64,000 bases of DNA from Acinetobacter sichuanensis (GCF_003024515.2 NZ_PYIX02000019.1:16910-80909), one strand, 5' to 3'; shown: positions 1-9,335, counted from the first letter of the stretch. Made by a program: numbers and translations. Notes: generated by a model from the sequence alone, not told the origin.

Positions 1-2
1 TA

Positions 3-1820
3 CTCACTGCATTGACTTGCGCTAGTGTATTGATCGCACCAACAAGTTTTGCCATTACATGGCAACTGGATGATATTAATACCTCAACCAAATATACAGT
101 TGAATCACATTATTTTTATGTAGGTAAAGGTTCGCAATGGCAAAATGTCAAATTTTCTGGAGATTATTCAGCCGAATACTACACAACATTGGTCATTAAA
201 TATGATGACAAGCTGATCTATAACACCACGCTGAATGGTAAAGGACAAGTTTCATTTCCAATTCCAGACAGTAATACAGGCTTTCATCGTTTAGATTTTA
301 TCTTACAGCAATACGCACCAGCTATTAAACAGGACTCCAATCGAACAAATTTTTGTCAGGAAGATGTTGATCGAGTAACTTATTTAACCAATTCAAAACT
401 TGATTATGATCGTTATCGCCCTATTTATAAAATCAAGGATTTACCTGATGCTTTAGCCAACCCTCAATTGGTACGCCCCACTCCTTTTATTGGTTTATTG
501 CAATACAATTCCAATAATCCACTTGAAGCAGCCATGTTGGCGCGTCTAGCAACAACAGTGAATTCAGTTACCCCTGTAGAATGGTATGAGCGAAAACTTC
601 CTTTAGGTGTCACAGAAGCCCCAAGTTTTGCCCTCAAAATTGAGCCTGTAGATACACCGCTCATTGGTGGTGCACAAGCACATATTGGTGATGATAATGA
701 ACAAAAAATTCCTACTTTAACCATTCGTTATCATGAAGCGAAAGAATTAGAAGCAGCAATTAATGGTTTGACAAACCCTGATTATATTCGCCAGATCGAC
801 ACAGCAGATGCATCACTGCCTTTATCGTTAGCTTCTCCAAAATGGGCAGAGTTTCGACAGTTCAACAACTTAGCAGATCTCGGTATTGCAGACTTCCGTT
901 TAGGGCAAGCCAATAAGTCGCTATTTTTAAATTTTCCTGCTGTGTGGGATCCAACAGACATTTTACAAGGACAACTTGCGCTCAGAATACAAAGTGGCTT
1001 ATTGCCTGGTTCAAATATCACCACATGGATTGATGAAGGCTTAGCAGGAAGTATGAAATTAGCAGAGCTGGGTTCAGACCCTGTTGATCACCAATTTAAC
1101 TTTTTTGCTAAAAACGTTTCAAATTTAACAAATTATGACTTTAGAATAGAAAGTTCAATTATCACCAATAACCAATGTCTTCCATCGGCAAATGGCTCTA
1201 TTTGGATTGACACCAAAAAATCAACTTTGACACTGCCTCATCGTTTAAAGAATGGTGTAGCTGCACTGTCTATGGCACTGGCAACCCATCCAAGTATTGC
1301 GATTGATCATCATGATGGTAGTCTTGGTATGGCGATTATTTCCATGCAGACTGCAAAGAAAATGCTCCTAGGCGCAGGTCCAATTCCTTTAAAAATTGTA
1401 GATCTAGAAGCTACTGAAAAACGTGCAGTAAATATTTTAGTGAACAAGAAAAAATATGATCAAATTCTTGCCATGCATCCAGACTTGATTTATCAGCCAA
1501 CTTCGAGTCGTGGCTATATTGTCAATTATCATAATGATCAATATGAAGTGATTGCAGACTCGACCGAAGGTGCACAAACGTTTATGCGCACATGGTCTAA
1601 ATTACAGCCGAGTATTCCTAATAATATTACATCTTTATTTGTTGCTGAAAATGGCAACTTCTATGTATTAGAAAAATTGATTATTGGAACACCAAAAGCA
1701 CCTTTAGTACAGCAATCCTCCTTATTTATATTGATTGTTGGCATTATTTCTCTCATGATCATAGTCATGATAGTTTGGTGGTTTAAGCAGAGAAAAAATG
1801 CAAAAACGAAAAACAATTAA
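3..1820 (+). CDS. BcsB-like periplasmic polysaccharide-synthase partner (5' end outside window)
   Basis: The reading frame is open to the left edge, and the first residues look like the end of a Sec signal peptide (a hydrophobic run closing with PTSFA before ITWQLDD), so the true start lies outside. About 600 residues are visible: a long periplasmic part rich in beta-type sequence and one C-terminal membrane segment (about 20 hydrophobic residues beginning near FILIVGIISL) followed by a basic cytoplasmic tail. This signal-periplasmic-TM plan is that of BcsB, which guides a glucan from the inner-membrane synthase. It overlaps the next gene by 23 bases, and wecB and an NfrA-like outer-membrane protein lie beyond. 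Inference: periplasmic guide of a synthase-dependent polysaccharide, with the glycosyltransferase probably just left of the window. Assignment is by architecture, not by a unique motif. Confidence 0.6.
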   Translation, partial: LTALTCASVLIAPTSFAITWQLDDINTSTKYTVESHYFYVGKGSQWQNVKFSGDYSAEYYTTLVIKYDDKLIYNTTLNGKGQVSFPIPDSNTGFHRLDFILQQYAPAIKQDSNRTNFCQEDVDRVTYLTNSKLDYDRYRPIYKIKDLPDALANPQLVRPTPFIGLLQYNSNNPLEAAMLARLATTVNSVTPVEWYERKLPLGVTEAPSFALKIEPVDTPLIGGAQAHIGDDNEQKIPTLTIRYHEAKELEAAINGLTNPDYIRQIDTADASLPLSLASPKWAEFRQFNNLADLGIADFRLGQANKSLFLNFPAVWDPTDILQGQLALRIQSGLLPGSNITTWIDEGLAGSMKLAELGSDPVDHQFNFFAKNVSNLTNYDFRIESSIITNNQCLPSANGSIWIDTKKSTLTLPHRLKNGVAALSMALATHPSIAIDHHDGSLGMAIISMQTAKKMLLGAGPIPLKIVDLEATEKRAVNILVNKKKYDQILAMHPDLIYQPTSSRGYIVNYHNDQYEVIADSTEGAQTFMRTWSKLQPSIPNNITSLFVAENGNFYVLEKLIIGTPKAPLVQQSSLFILIVGIISLMIIVMIVWWFKQRKNAKTKNN

Positions 1821-2661
1821 GATATATTACTTATCTTTTTTGACATTATTTTTAATGCTTACGGGTTGCGTTATGTTTCAACAACCAAATCATACACCTG
1901 CACATATTGTAGGTGTATTTTGGCAACCTGACTTAAAAACCACACCACCTCAAGGAAGTTGGCAACGTTTAGGTGCAACTACATTTATACCGCAATGGTC
2001 GATTGTCGATGCTCAAACATGGATGCAAGAACTTGATACTCCTCAATGGGAGAAAACTACAACATTAGCAAGTTTAAAGAAACAAGCTTGGGCAAAGCAT
2101 ATTATTTTAGGTTTATCTGGTGAATATAACGAAACCGAAGCCCGTAAAAATATCGCTTTGCATTATCAACAAGCACAAATCATTATGCAGAAAAATTTAC
2201 CTGTTGATGATTATTATTTTCCTATTGAAGCCGATCCGAGTTGGTCAGATGTTTATAAACTTGGTGAAGCCTTAAAACAATTACCTCGTTCAGTTTGGGT
2301 CAGTATTTATAGTGCCGAGGTCGAACCTGTGCGTTATGATCACTGGGTCAAAAGTTGGTTACCTGAAAAAGATAAAGTGTTTTTTCAAGATGGTGTGGGG
2401 GTAGGTACTCGATCACCGACACAAGCTTTAAAAGTCTATGAAAACCTTGAAAAAAATTTAGGATCATCACGAACAGCAATTGTATTAGAGGCTTTTCGCC
2501 CTAAAGCACAAGGTGGATTTAGAGCGGCATATCCTTGGGAAATTATTCAACAACTCAAAGCTTATGAAGGCAAAACGGTCTACCTATTTGATGGTCCACA
2601 TTATTTAAATCGTTGGACAGTTTATACCGTACAGCTTTGGTACAAGCTGCATTATGCATAA
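1798..2661 (+). CDS. DUF4434-like (TIM-barrel, glycoside-hydrolase-like) lipoprotein
   Basis: 287 codons, starting inside the 3' end of the BcsB-like gene, so translationally linked to it. The N terminus has a basic start, a hydrophobic stretch and a lipobox LTGC with the modified Cys at residue 24. The mature part has acidic motifs typical of DUF4434-type TIM-barrel proteins: YYFPIEAD near 139-146 and FFQDGVGVG near 195-203. Family knowledge: such proteins are presumed glycosidase-like; a hydrolase is a common partner in exopolysaccharide systems (BcsZ, PgaB). Inference: a membrane-anchored enzyme trimming or modifying the glycan made by this locus. The stop lies 2 bp from the stop of the convergent wecB gene, with no room for a separate terminator. 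Confidence 0.6.
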   Translation: MQKRKTIKIYYLSFLTLFLMLTGCVMFQQPNHTPAHIVGVFWQPDLKTTPPQGSWQRLGATTFIPQWSIVDAQTWMQELDTPQWEKTTTLASLKKQAWAKHIILGLSGEYNETEARKNIALHYQQAQIIMQKNLPVDDYYFPIEADPSWSDVYKLGEALKQLPRSVWVSIYSAEVEPVRYDHWVKSWLPEKDKVFFQDGVGVGTRSPTQALKVYENLEKNLGSSRTAIVLEAFRPKAQGGFRAAYPWEIIQQLKAYEGKTVYLFDGPHYLNRWTVYTVQLWYKLHYA

Positions 2662-2663
2662 TA

Positions 2664-3794
2664 TTATTCTTCTGCAATTTTATCTAAAATTCTTTGCGCA
2701 GCTTGCCCATCCCCAAAAGGATTTTTAGCCTGCGCCATCGCATTATAATAATTTGGATCTGTCAGTAGTTTTTCAGCGTGTTCTATAATCAGTGCTGTAT
2801 TGGTTCCAACCAATACCCCTGCTCCAACATGCAGAACTTCAGGTCGTTCAGTCGTATCACGTAAAATGAGTACAGGCTTATGAAAAGACGGGCTTTCTTC
2901 TTGTAATCCACCTGAATCCGTCATAATAAATATTGAACGCTCAATCACTGCCAATAAACTAGGATAATCTAATGGTTTAACCAAGTGGACTTGTCGATGT
3001 TCTGCAAAACGTTGCTGTACCACATCATGCACTGCTGGATTCAGATGAACTGGCCATACAAAATGTAAAAATGGATGCTGTGTAATGAGTTTTTCAACCG
3101 CATCACAAATATGTTGAATACCTTCACCAAAGTTTTCCCGACGATGTGCTGTAATTAAAACCACCTGATCTTGTTCATCAAGAATAATGTTTTGTTGTTT
3201 AAGTAAATCCTGATGACTCAGATCTTGTTGTATCAGCTTTCTTCCAAGGTGAACGGCATCAACTACTGTATTTCCAGTTACCGTAATTTTTTCAGTAGCA
3301 ATATTTTCATTTAAAAGGTTATTTTTAGAAAGTTCAGTCGGGGCAAAGTGCCATGTGGTTATTCTTGAAACGATTTGGCGATTGCCCTCTTCTGGAAATG
3401 GATGATCCAAATCATAAGAGCGCAGCCCTGCCTCTACATGTGCAACTGGAATTTTCATGGCAAAAGCCACTAAACCCGCAGCAAGTACAGTGGTGGTATC
3501 CCCTTGTATGATCACTGCATCTCGTTTTTTTCCATCATTAAAAACATCTTCAAGTTGAGTTAAACCATGCCCCAACAATTGATTTAAAGTCTGACCTGCA
3601 TGCATCATGTGTAAACGTTGATCAATTTTAATCTGAAAAAACGTGATTGCATCTCGAATCAATTCATCATGTTGTCCTGTAAAGATCACCTCAACCTCAA
3701 AACAGGGATCACGCTGAGCCAATAAAATCACTGGTGCAAGTTTGATCAGTTCAGGACGTGTACCAAAGACAATCGAAATCAATTTTTTTGACAT
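2664..3794 (-). CDS. wecB: UDP-N-acetylglucosamine 2-epimerase (non-hydrolysing)
   Basis: 376 aa, the usual length for WecB/MnaA, which interconverts UDP-GlcNAc and UDP-ManNAc. Visible family motifs are FGTRPE at 10-15, GDTTT, HVEAGLRS near 119, the HRRENFG stretch, and DSGGLQEE followed by RDTTERPE in the C-terminal nucleotide-binding half. An AAGGA ribosome site lies 9 bases before the ATG. It starts 2 bp after the NfrA-like gene stops, so the two form one operon. In E. coli, wecB (also called nfrC) is needed with nfrA and nfrB for phage N4 adsorption because the receptor glycan needs UDP-ManNAc; the same pairing here suggests a ManNAc-containing glycan. Confidence 0.92.
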   Translation of the reverse strand: MSKKLISIVFGTRPELIKLAPVILLAQRDPCFEVEVIFTGQHDELIRDAITFFQIKIDQRLHMMHAGQTLNQLLGHGLTQLEDVFNDGKKRDAVIIQGDTTTVLAAGLVAFAMKIPVAHVEAGLRSYDLDHPFPEEGNRQIVSRITTWHFAPTELSKNNLLNENIATEKITVTGNTVVDAVHLGRKLIQQDLSHQDLLKQQNIILDEQDQVVLITAHRRENFGEGIQHICDAVEKLITQHPFLHFVWPVHLNPAVHDVVQQRFAEHRQVHLVKPLDYPSLLAVIERSIFIMTDSGGLQEESPSFHKPVLILRDTTERPEVLHVGAGVLVGTNTALIIEHAEKLLTDPNYYNAMAQAKNPFGDGQAAQRILDKIAEE

Positions 3795-3796
3795 GT

Positions 3797-5044
3797 TTAA
3801 AAATCCTTATAAAGCACCATTTCCACACGTGTATTGTTGTAGTGATCTTGTCCATTGTTATCATCTTTTAGATAATATCCATATAGACGTTCTAAACGTA
3901 ATTTCACAGGAAGATAATTAAAAGGTTGCCAAGCTATTCCTGGACCAACTTCAAACAGGTTGTTATAACTTTCACCTTCACTATCGGCTAATGTATGTAA
4001 TTTGGCATAGGCTTGTACTGTGCCCACCTCTCCACGATACAAATTAAAACCTGAACGTAATCTTAAGTCAGCGATGACGTTATAGTCTTCTCTAGAATAG
4101 GTCGCGACATTGCCATAAAAATCTGTAAAATAATCATTGAAAATATGTCGTTGTTCAATATTAGGATTGGCATACCACTCTTGATACGCTGCTGCGCCAG
4201 CAGTAATACTTTCTCTAAATTTTGAACGTGTTTTTTGGGGATTGTTATTCTCAGGTCGATCAATCAAATCATAACTTCCACCCACTTCTGCATAAAAGCG
4301 CATAGGAACAGTTTGCCAAGGCTGATAATTTACACCGAATCCCGCAACGACGGCATTTTCATCAAAAATTTTAGTTTCGGCACTATTGCTGTTATTCAAA
4401 CCTGTAGATTGTGTATCTCGATTAAAACTTAAAAAACCATAAAGCTGCGCGCGCCCTTGATTATAATTTTTACCATACCGTATTTTTAAAGGAAAAATCC
4501 CATCATCGAAGCGTGATTCATAAGAAGGGGCAAAATAAATATCTTTAAATGTTGATTTTACTGCAGTTCCACCACTTAAATTATTTACCGCCTGATTTGC
4601 CTTTTCAGCAATATCCGTTTGCTTTGAATGGGTTAGCTTTTTAAATATAGGTAATGCTTCATCATTACGTTGTAATTGATTTAATAAATAAGCTTGTTGT
4701 AACTGCAACTGTTCATCTTCAGGCGCTAACTGTGTTGCACGTGTCACACTGAACAAAGCTTGCTCAGGCTTTTGCTCTCTAATTTGTAAATAAGTTAAAC
4801 TTTTCCAGACTTTAATATCTTGTGGTGTTAATTGGCTCAGCTCATTGAGAATTTCTTCAGCTTGCTTAGAATCTGTTTGTTCTATCTTATAAAAATGATC
4901 CCAACGATCATAAATAGGATTACCTGGTTTATAGTCCCCAACCAAATCTGCTGCATAGACTTGCGTATTTAAAAAAGTAAAACTAGACACCGTACAACCT
5001 ACAAATGCCATACAAGGTATCAATAATTTAAAGGAGTTTTTCAT
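3797..5044 (-). CDS. NfrA-like outer-membrane protein: TPR region plus C-terminal beta barrel
   Basis: 415 aa from the preferred start. An upstream in-frame ATG would add 8 residues, but only the inner ATG has a ribosome site (GGAAG, 6-base gap) and it begins a clean signal peptide ending ...TQVYA. Residues ~45-160 are TPR-like helices (AEEILNELSQLTPQD, ALFSVTRATQLAPED). The rest is aromatic-rich, alternating beta sequence ending in Phe (VEMVLYKDF), as expected of a barrel. This TPR-plus-barrel plan matches the export porins BcsC, PgaA and NfrA; the C-terminal part looks most like the NfrA C-terminal domain but is much shorter than E. coli NfrA. Likely role: outer-membrane export of the glycan built with WecB. 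Confidence 0.6.
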   Translation of the reverse strand: MKNSFKLLIPCMAFVGCTVSSFTFLNTQVYAADLVGDYKPGNPIYDRWDHFYKIEQTDSKQAEEILNELSQLTPQDIKVWKSLTYLQIREQKPEQALFSVTRATQLAPEDEQLQLQQAYLLNQLQRNDEALPIFKKLTHSKQTDIAEKANQAVNNLSGGTAVKSTFKDIYFAPSYESRFDDGIFPLKIRYGKNYNQGRAQLYGFLSFNRDTQSTGLNNSNSAETKIFDENAVVAGFGVNYQPWQTVPMRFYAEVGGSYDLIDRPENNNPQKTRSKFRESITAGAAAYQEWYANPNIEQRHIFNDYFTDFYGNVATYSREDYNVIADLRLRSGFNLYRGEVGTVQAYAKLHTLADSEGESYNNLFEVGPGIAWQPFNYLPVKLRLERLYGYYLKDDNNGQDHYNNTRVEMVLYKDF

Positions 5045-5306
5045 TTCAAACTTCCAATGGAAACTCATATGAGTATATGATTTTTTTAATAAAAATTAAT
5101 CAATTTTTAATCAATACAACATTTTTTTTCAAAAATTAAAATAATTTTACATGTCACTTTGAAATTGATTTTTTAGAAAAATAATATTCTATATGAAAAA
5201 ATTGGAAAAATATTGATCATAATCAATGCTTAAAATAAATATGATAATTCACAATATTCTTCCAACTTTATCAATATTTTATATAGAAAATACTTTAAAC
5301 ATAAAT
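5045..5306. other. A+T-rich spacer upstream of the nfrA-like gene
   Basis: Very A+T-rich DNA between two minus-strand genes. It must hold the nfrA-wecB promoter, but no single promoter stands out because TATA-like runs are everywhere. A short inverted repeat (ATTGAT-CATA-ATCAAT) lies near 5212-5227. No gene seen. Confidence 0.4.
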
Positions 5307-6959
5307 TCAGATTTTTTCTAAATGTTGTTTTTCAAGCATTTTCTTTAATTTAAACTTTTGAATTTTTCCTGATGGTGTCATTGGCATTTCATCAACAATT
5401 TCTAAAAACTCAGGAATATATTGCAGTGCGACCTTTCGATCTTGTAAAAATTTAACAATATCTTGTACAGTTAACTGTTCATTTATATTATTTAATTTAA
5501 TTACCGCACAAGCACGTTCTCCCAATCTAGCATCAGGATATGGGACTAAAGCAACAATAGAAATATTAGGATGTTGATATAAAAGAGATTCTATTTCAGC
5601 AACAGGAATATTTTCTCCGCCACGAATAATTAAATCTTTCTTACGCCCACAAATGCGTATATAGCCCTGATCATCTTGAACCGCAATGTCTCCAGTATCA
5701 AGCCATCCATCTAAATCAGTACTATTTAAATGAGGACGTTTTAAATATCCACCAAAATTTGAGCAAGCACGAACCATCAAATTCCCTGATATATTTGCTG
5801 TGACCCTCTGCCCTTGTTCATCTACTATCTTTACCTCCATGCCTTTTAAAGCAATACCATCTGTATTATATGCACGCTCCTCATGATCACTCAGCATTGT
5901 TGTCGTAACAGCACCGCACTCTGTCATTCCCCAAGCTGAGATAATTTTCACTTGTAATGCTTCATATGCTTTTTGCACCAAAGACTGAGGAATAGGCGCA
6001 CCAGCACATAAAAAGGTCTTTAATGTATCAATAGAATTCTTTTTTTGACTTTCAATAATATAACAGGACAAGTCATTTAAAAATGGAGTTGATGCCATAG
6101 TGAAACTGACTTGTTGGGCTTCAATCAATTCAACTGCTTTAGCTGTATCCCAAATATCTTGTAAAACAACTTTAGCTTTGAGTTCTATAGGCATAATCAA
6201 GCCATACATAAAACCTGTTTGATGCGCCATCGGTGAAGGCATTAAAATAACATCATCTTCCATTAATTCCATACGTTCAGCATAAGGAATAATATTAGAA
6301 TATAAAGTATTTGAAGAGTGCATCACTCCCTTAGGCTCACCTGTTGTGCCCGAAGTAAAAATTAATTGCGTGATATCATCTGCACTGCTTTCAATTTTCT
6401 CAATACGATTAAATTTTTTTTCTAAACCATGTTTAATCAATTTCTGATCAAAACTATTTTCATCATCCCCGTCAACAACAATAATATGTTCTAAGGTCTC
6501 AATCTCAGATTTTAATTTATAAGCTAATTGTTCATGGTTAAATTTTCTAAAAACTTTAGGTACAATCAACATTTTTGCTTCTGAATGCTTCAACATAAAT
6601 GTTAATTCGTTTTCCCTGAAAATTGGCATTAATGGATTAATGACCGCACCAATTCGACAGCATGCTAAATATAAAATGGTGAATTCCCACCAATTTGGCA
6701 ATTGACATGAAATAACATCATCTTTACCAATTCCTAAAGATTGTAAACCTAAAGCAACTTTATGGCTTAAGTCCCACAATTCTTGATAAGTAAATTGTTT
6801 TTCAATATTTTTTTCAAATTTAAAACTGACTAAAGCAGTTTTATTTGGACATTGTTCATATGCCCTTTGTAAAGAATCAATTATTGTTTTGTCTAACCAA
6901 AGTCCAGCATTAATCATCTGATTACGTCTTGGTGCAATAAGCTCAGCATCAAAATTCAT
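5307..6959 (-). CDS. AMP-forming acyl-CoA ligase (class I adenylate-forming enzyme)
   Basis: 550 aa from the ATG preceded by AAAGGA at an 8-base gap; two ATGs further upstream have no ribosome site. It activates a carboxylic acid to an acyl adenylate and then a CoA thioester. Signatures: P-loop-like FTSGTTGEPKGVMHSS (~210-225), the A5 region SAWGMTECGAV, GWLDTGDIAVQDDQGYIRICGRKKDLIIRGGENI, and the catalytic lysine in TPSGKIQKFKLKK near the C terminus. The overall pattern resembles CaiC- or cyclohexanecarboxylate-CoA ligase-type enzymes, but substrate cannot be read from sequence. It follows the KAS III-like gene on the same strand after 69 bp, suggesting a two-gene unit that activates an acyl group and transfers it. 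Confidence 0.9.
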   Translation of the reverse strand: MNFDAELIAPRRNQMINAGLWLDKTIIDSLQRAYEQCPNKTALVSFKFEKNIEKQFTYQELWDLSHKVALGLQSLGIGKDDVISCQLPNWWEFTILYLACCRIGAVINPLMPIFRENELTFMLKHSEAKMLIVPKVFRKFNHEQLAYKLKSEIETLEHIIVVDGDDENSFDQKLIKHGLEKKFNRIEKIESSADDITQLIFTSGTTGEPKGVMHSSNTLYSNIIPYAERMELMEDDVILMPSPMAHQTGFMYGLIMPIELKAKVVLQDIWDTAKAVELIEAQQVSFTMASTPFLNDLSCYIIESQKKNSIDTLKTFLCAGAPIPQSLVQKAYEALQVKIISAWGMTECGAVTTTMLSDHEERAYNTDGIALKGMEVKIVDEQGQRVTANISGNLMVRACSNFGGYLKRPHLNSTDLDGWLDTGDIAVQDDQGYIRICGRKKDLIIRGGENIPVAEIESLLYQHPNISIVALVPYPDARLGERACAVIKLNNINEQLTVQDIVKFLQDRKVALQYIPEFLEIVDEMPMTPSGKIQKFKLKKMLEKQHLEKI

Positions 6960-7028
6960 TTTGAGATTCCTTTTCATAGTCATGAAAATTCAAATGTGTT
7001 ATGTCATTTATTTTTACTTAAATTAATT

Positions 7029-8000
7029 TTAAAGCTTCCATAACATCACACCAGCTTGATATCCTGCTCCAAGTGTCCAAAAAACGATGATATCGTCCTT
7101 TTTTAACAATCCCTTTTCTAATCTACTTTTATAAGCAAGAAAAAAACTACTCACTCCTGTATAACCATATTGATCTCCAATGTACTCAATTTTTTCAGTT
7201 GGTAATTTCAACTTTTCCTGAAGAATATCAATATTTGATTTAGTAAATTGTGATAATAAAAAACATGAAATATCATCTATTTTTAAATTATTATTTTTTA
7301 ATAATTGCTGTAAAGCTTCTGCTGCAAACTCAACACTTTCTACTCCAGAAAATGGTGACCAATGAATTTTGTCATCTTTATGACTTTGAGATAAACCTTG
7401 AGGTGGATAAACAATAGTATCCTTAAAGCTACTATCTGTTTGATATAATCTATCAATCATCCCTGACTTTTCAGGCGTTTTCTCTAAAATGATTGCTGCT
7501 GCTGCATCACCAACAATTGTAGATGGAATAGGCGTTTTTTCATCTCCAATTTTACTCAGATAATCAGAACCTATCACTAAAGCCCGTTGATAACTCTCCT
7601 TAGAACCTAATAAAATGGAGGCTTGTTCTAAAGCTACAAACATTCCTAAACAATTTGCATTAATATCGAAACAAATACACTCCTTCTTCACACCTAATTG
7701 AGCATGTAAAATTAATGCATTGGTTGGAGATAAAAACTCTAATGTTGTAGAGGAAAAGATAATAATATCAATATCATTCCCTGTTATATTATGGTTTTCT
7801 AATGCTCTTTTTGAAGCTGTAATCGCCATTGTTAATGAGTTTTCATTTTCATCATTAATGACAAATCTTTTCTCCCTTCCTACTTTTTCAAAAATTTCAC
7901 TCAACATTTTTTTATTTTCAAATTTATTAAAATAATAACTGTTGTCTCTTGATGTAATTGGATGATAAGTACCCACAGCAGCAATTTTAATACCGTCCAT
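7029..8000 (-). CDS. KAS III (FabH)-like thiolase-fold enzyme lacking the usual His and Asn
   Basis: 323 aa, full length for a FabH-type ketoacyl synthase. The active-site cysteine is clear at C117 (DINANCLGMF, equivalent to the FabH ACAGF site), as is the GDAAAAIILE segment near 164-173. The canonical FabH His (in PHQAN) aligns with SQFTK near 250-254, and the canonical Asn (in GNTSAAS) aligns with GYTGVSS at 279-285, so the decarboxylating His and Asn appear replaced by Ser and Tyr. Known KAS III relatives with altered triads act as acyltransferases or non-decarboxylating condensing enzymes in secondary metabolism. Together with the downstream acyl-CoA ligase this suggests a small dedicated acyl-transfer pathway, product unknown. 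Confidence 0.85.
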   Translation of the reverse strand: MDGIKIAAVGTYHPITSRDNSYYFNKFENKKMLSEIFEKVGREKRFVINDENENSLTMAITASKRALENHNITGNDIDIIIFSSTTLEFLSPTNALILHAQLGVKKECICFDINANCLGMFVALEQASILLGSKESYQRALVIGSDYLSKIGDEKTPIPSTIVGDAAAAIILEKTPEKSGMIDRLYQTDSSFKDTIVYPPQGLSQSHKDDKIHWSPFSGVESVEFAAEALQQLLKNNNLKIDDISCFLLSQFTKSNIDILQEKLKLPTEKIEYIGDQYGYTGVSSFFLAYKSRLEKGLLKKDDIIVFWTLGAGYQAGVMLWKL

Positions 8001-8314
8001 AATATGACCTAATATTTAAAAAAATAGACTATGCGTGATTTATCATGTTAAAGCGATAGTAAACTATAAAGACCATTGTAAATAAATGTTATTAAAATCA
8101 TTGGCTTGAAAGTTTATTAAATATTTTTAAATTAAGTTTTATCATTTGAGAAATCAGTAATATTATTCTTAATAAAAGTAAATTAATTGACAAATAAAAA
8201 TTAACTTTTAGATCAAATTTATTAAAATAAACAAGCCTATTCATTAAACCAACAGTCTTGTTTAATAGAAAGTTTTATATTTTTTATATAATTAAATTTA
8301 AAAATATATTGAAA
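8001..8314. other. A+T-rich intergenic region
   Basis: 314 bases between the KAS III-like gene and the deaminase gene, both on the minus strand. It should contain the promoter of the KAS III-ligase unit. I see no ORF with a ribosome site, no convincing hairpin with a T-tract and no repeat. Confidence 0.4.
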
Positions 8315-8776
8315 TCAAGATTTCCAATACGCATATAAATGTGGTTTATCTTCAAAACGTACAGGTACATATTCAATATTCATTGATTGTTCTTCAAAAG
8401 GTTTTGCTAGATCTTCATAAATTACTTGAGTTGATAAACCATACTGTTCTGCATCTGCATTTGAGTGTGCATAATATACTGATTCAATACCAGCCATACG
8501 CATTGCTGCCATACACATTGGACATGGTTGTCCGCTAGCAAAAACTGAACAGCCATTAAGATTAGCTGTATTCAAATTTTGACTTGCAGCGCGAATTGCT
8601 AATAATTCAGCATGTGCTGTTGGATCATTTGTAATCAGAATTTGATTTACACCAGTAGCAATAATTTTATTATTATTTACTAACACAGCACCAAAAGGTC
8701 TTCCTCCTTTTTGAGCATTTTCATAAGCTAACTCAATTGCTTGTTTAAGAAAAAACGTTACATCTTCAACTTTCAT
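8315..8776 (-). CDS. Guanine deaminase-like nucleoside/base deaminase
   Basis: 153 aa, a single cytidine-deaminase-fold domain. The zinc site is visible: TAHAE (H55, catalytic E57) and PCPMC (C85, C88). The C-terminal half (HSNADAEQYGLSTQVIYEDLAKP, then a tail ending HLYAYWKS) resembles Bacillus GuaD-type guanine deaminases more than tRNA-specific TadA, which is usually longer at the N terminus and has a different C-terminal helix. Guanine deaminase converts guanine to xanthine. The gene stands alone beside the putative replication region, with no purine pathway neighbours, so its context gives no help. Alternatives are another small base or nucleoside deaminase. Confidence 0.8.
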   Translation of the reverse strand: MKVEDVTFFLKQAIELAYENAQKGGRPFGAVLVNNNKIIATGVNQILITNDPTAHAELLAIRAASQNLNTANLNGCSVFASGQPCPMCMAAMRMAGIESVYYAHSNADAEQYGLSTQVIYEDLAKPFEEQSMNIEYVPVRFEDKPHLYAYWKS

Positions 8777-8936
8777 ATTTTATTTAACCTATTTCCATAA
8801 AGAAATTATTATTTCTCTAAAACATTATAAATTTCAATAATTTTTTTAAAACATAAATTGAAGTAAGTTAGAATAGCCCAGTTATCTTAAATCAATAAGT
8901 TTTTTTTAACAATCTAAATATTTTTAAATTTAAAGT

Positions 8937-8945
8937 TGTTGATAA
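8937..8945 (-). promoter_or_regulatory. DnaA box (TTATCAACA on minus strand)
   Basis: Plus-strand TGTTGATAA, an exact match to TTATCNACA on the other strand, two bases after the first 14-mer repeat. Confidence 0.6.
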
Positions 8946-8987
8946 CTTTTATTTTATTTTTCTAAATTAATAATAGTAATAAGGAAA

Positions 8988-9005
8988 TGTCAAAAAAATT
9001 AGACA
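8988..9005 (-). repeat. Iteron-like repeat copy 1
   Basis: Minus strand reads TGTCTAATTTTTTTGACA; the TGTC...GACA ends make it partly palindromic. Shares TGTCTAATTTTTTT with copy 2. Confidence 0.5.
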
Positions 9006-9066
9006 ATATTTTTTTAATTATTTAATAAAAACAATGGTTTAATTCATTTATTAGCATTCTAAAATT

Positions 9067-9084
9067 TGTCTAATTTTTTTAGAG
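9067..9084 (+). repeat. Iteron-like repeat copy 2
   Basis: Plus strand reads TGTCTAATTTTTTTAGAG; 14 leading bases identical to copy 1 in the opposite orientation. Confidence 0.5.
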
Positions 9085-9139
9085 AGTTTTAGTTATTTTA
9101 TTTGATTTTTAAATTTAAACTTTGAAGTGTTGTTGCGAC

Positions 9140-9148
9140 TTATCCACA
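9140..9148 (+). promoter_or_regulatory. DnaA box (TTATCCACA)
   Basis: Perfect consensus TTATCCACA, lying in the loop of an imperfect inverted repeat (arms 9120-9136 and 9175-9192). Confidence 0.65.
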
Positions 9149-9275
9149 TTATTTTTGTTTCCCATAAAGACAGAGCAACGACAGATTCAAAGTGCTACTT
9201 ATAACATTAATAAATATTAACATGTATATTTATGAATCATTTTTAAATATCAAATGTTAGATCAGGAAATTTTTT

Positions 9276-9293
9276 TGTCTAATTTTTTCTAAA
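9276..9293 (+). repeat. Iteron-like repeat copy 3
   Basis: Plus strand reads TGTCTAATTTTTTCTAAA; first 13 bases match copies 1 and 2. Confidence 0.5.
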
Positions 9294-9317
9294 AAACTGC
9301 TATTTTTCGTAATGAAA

Positions 9318-9335
9318 TGCTAAATTTATTAGACA
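9318..9335 (-). repeat. Iteron-like repeat copy 4 (diverged)
   Basis: Minus strand reads TGTCTAATAAATTTAGCA; the TGTCTAAT core is kept, the T-run is broken. Confidence 0.4.
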
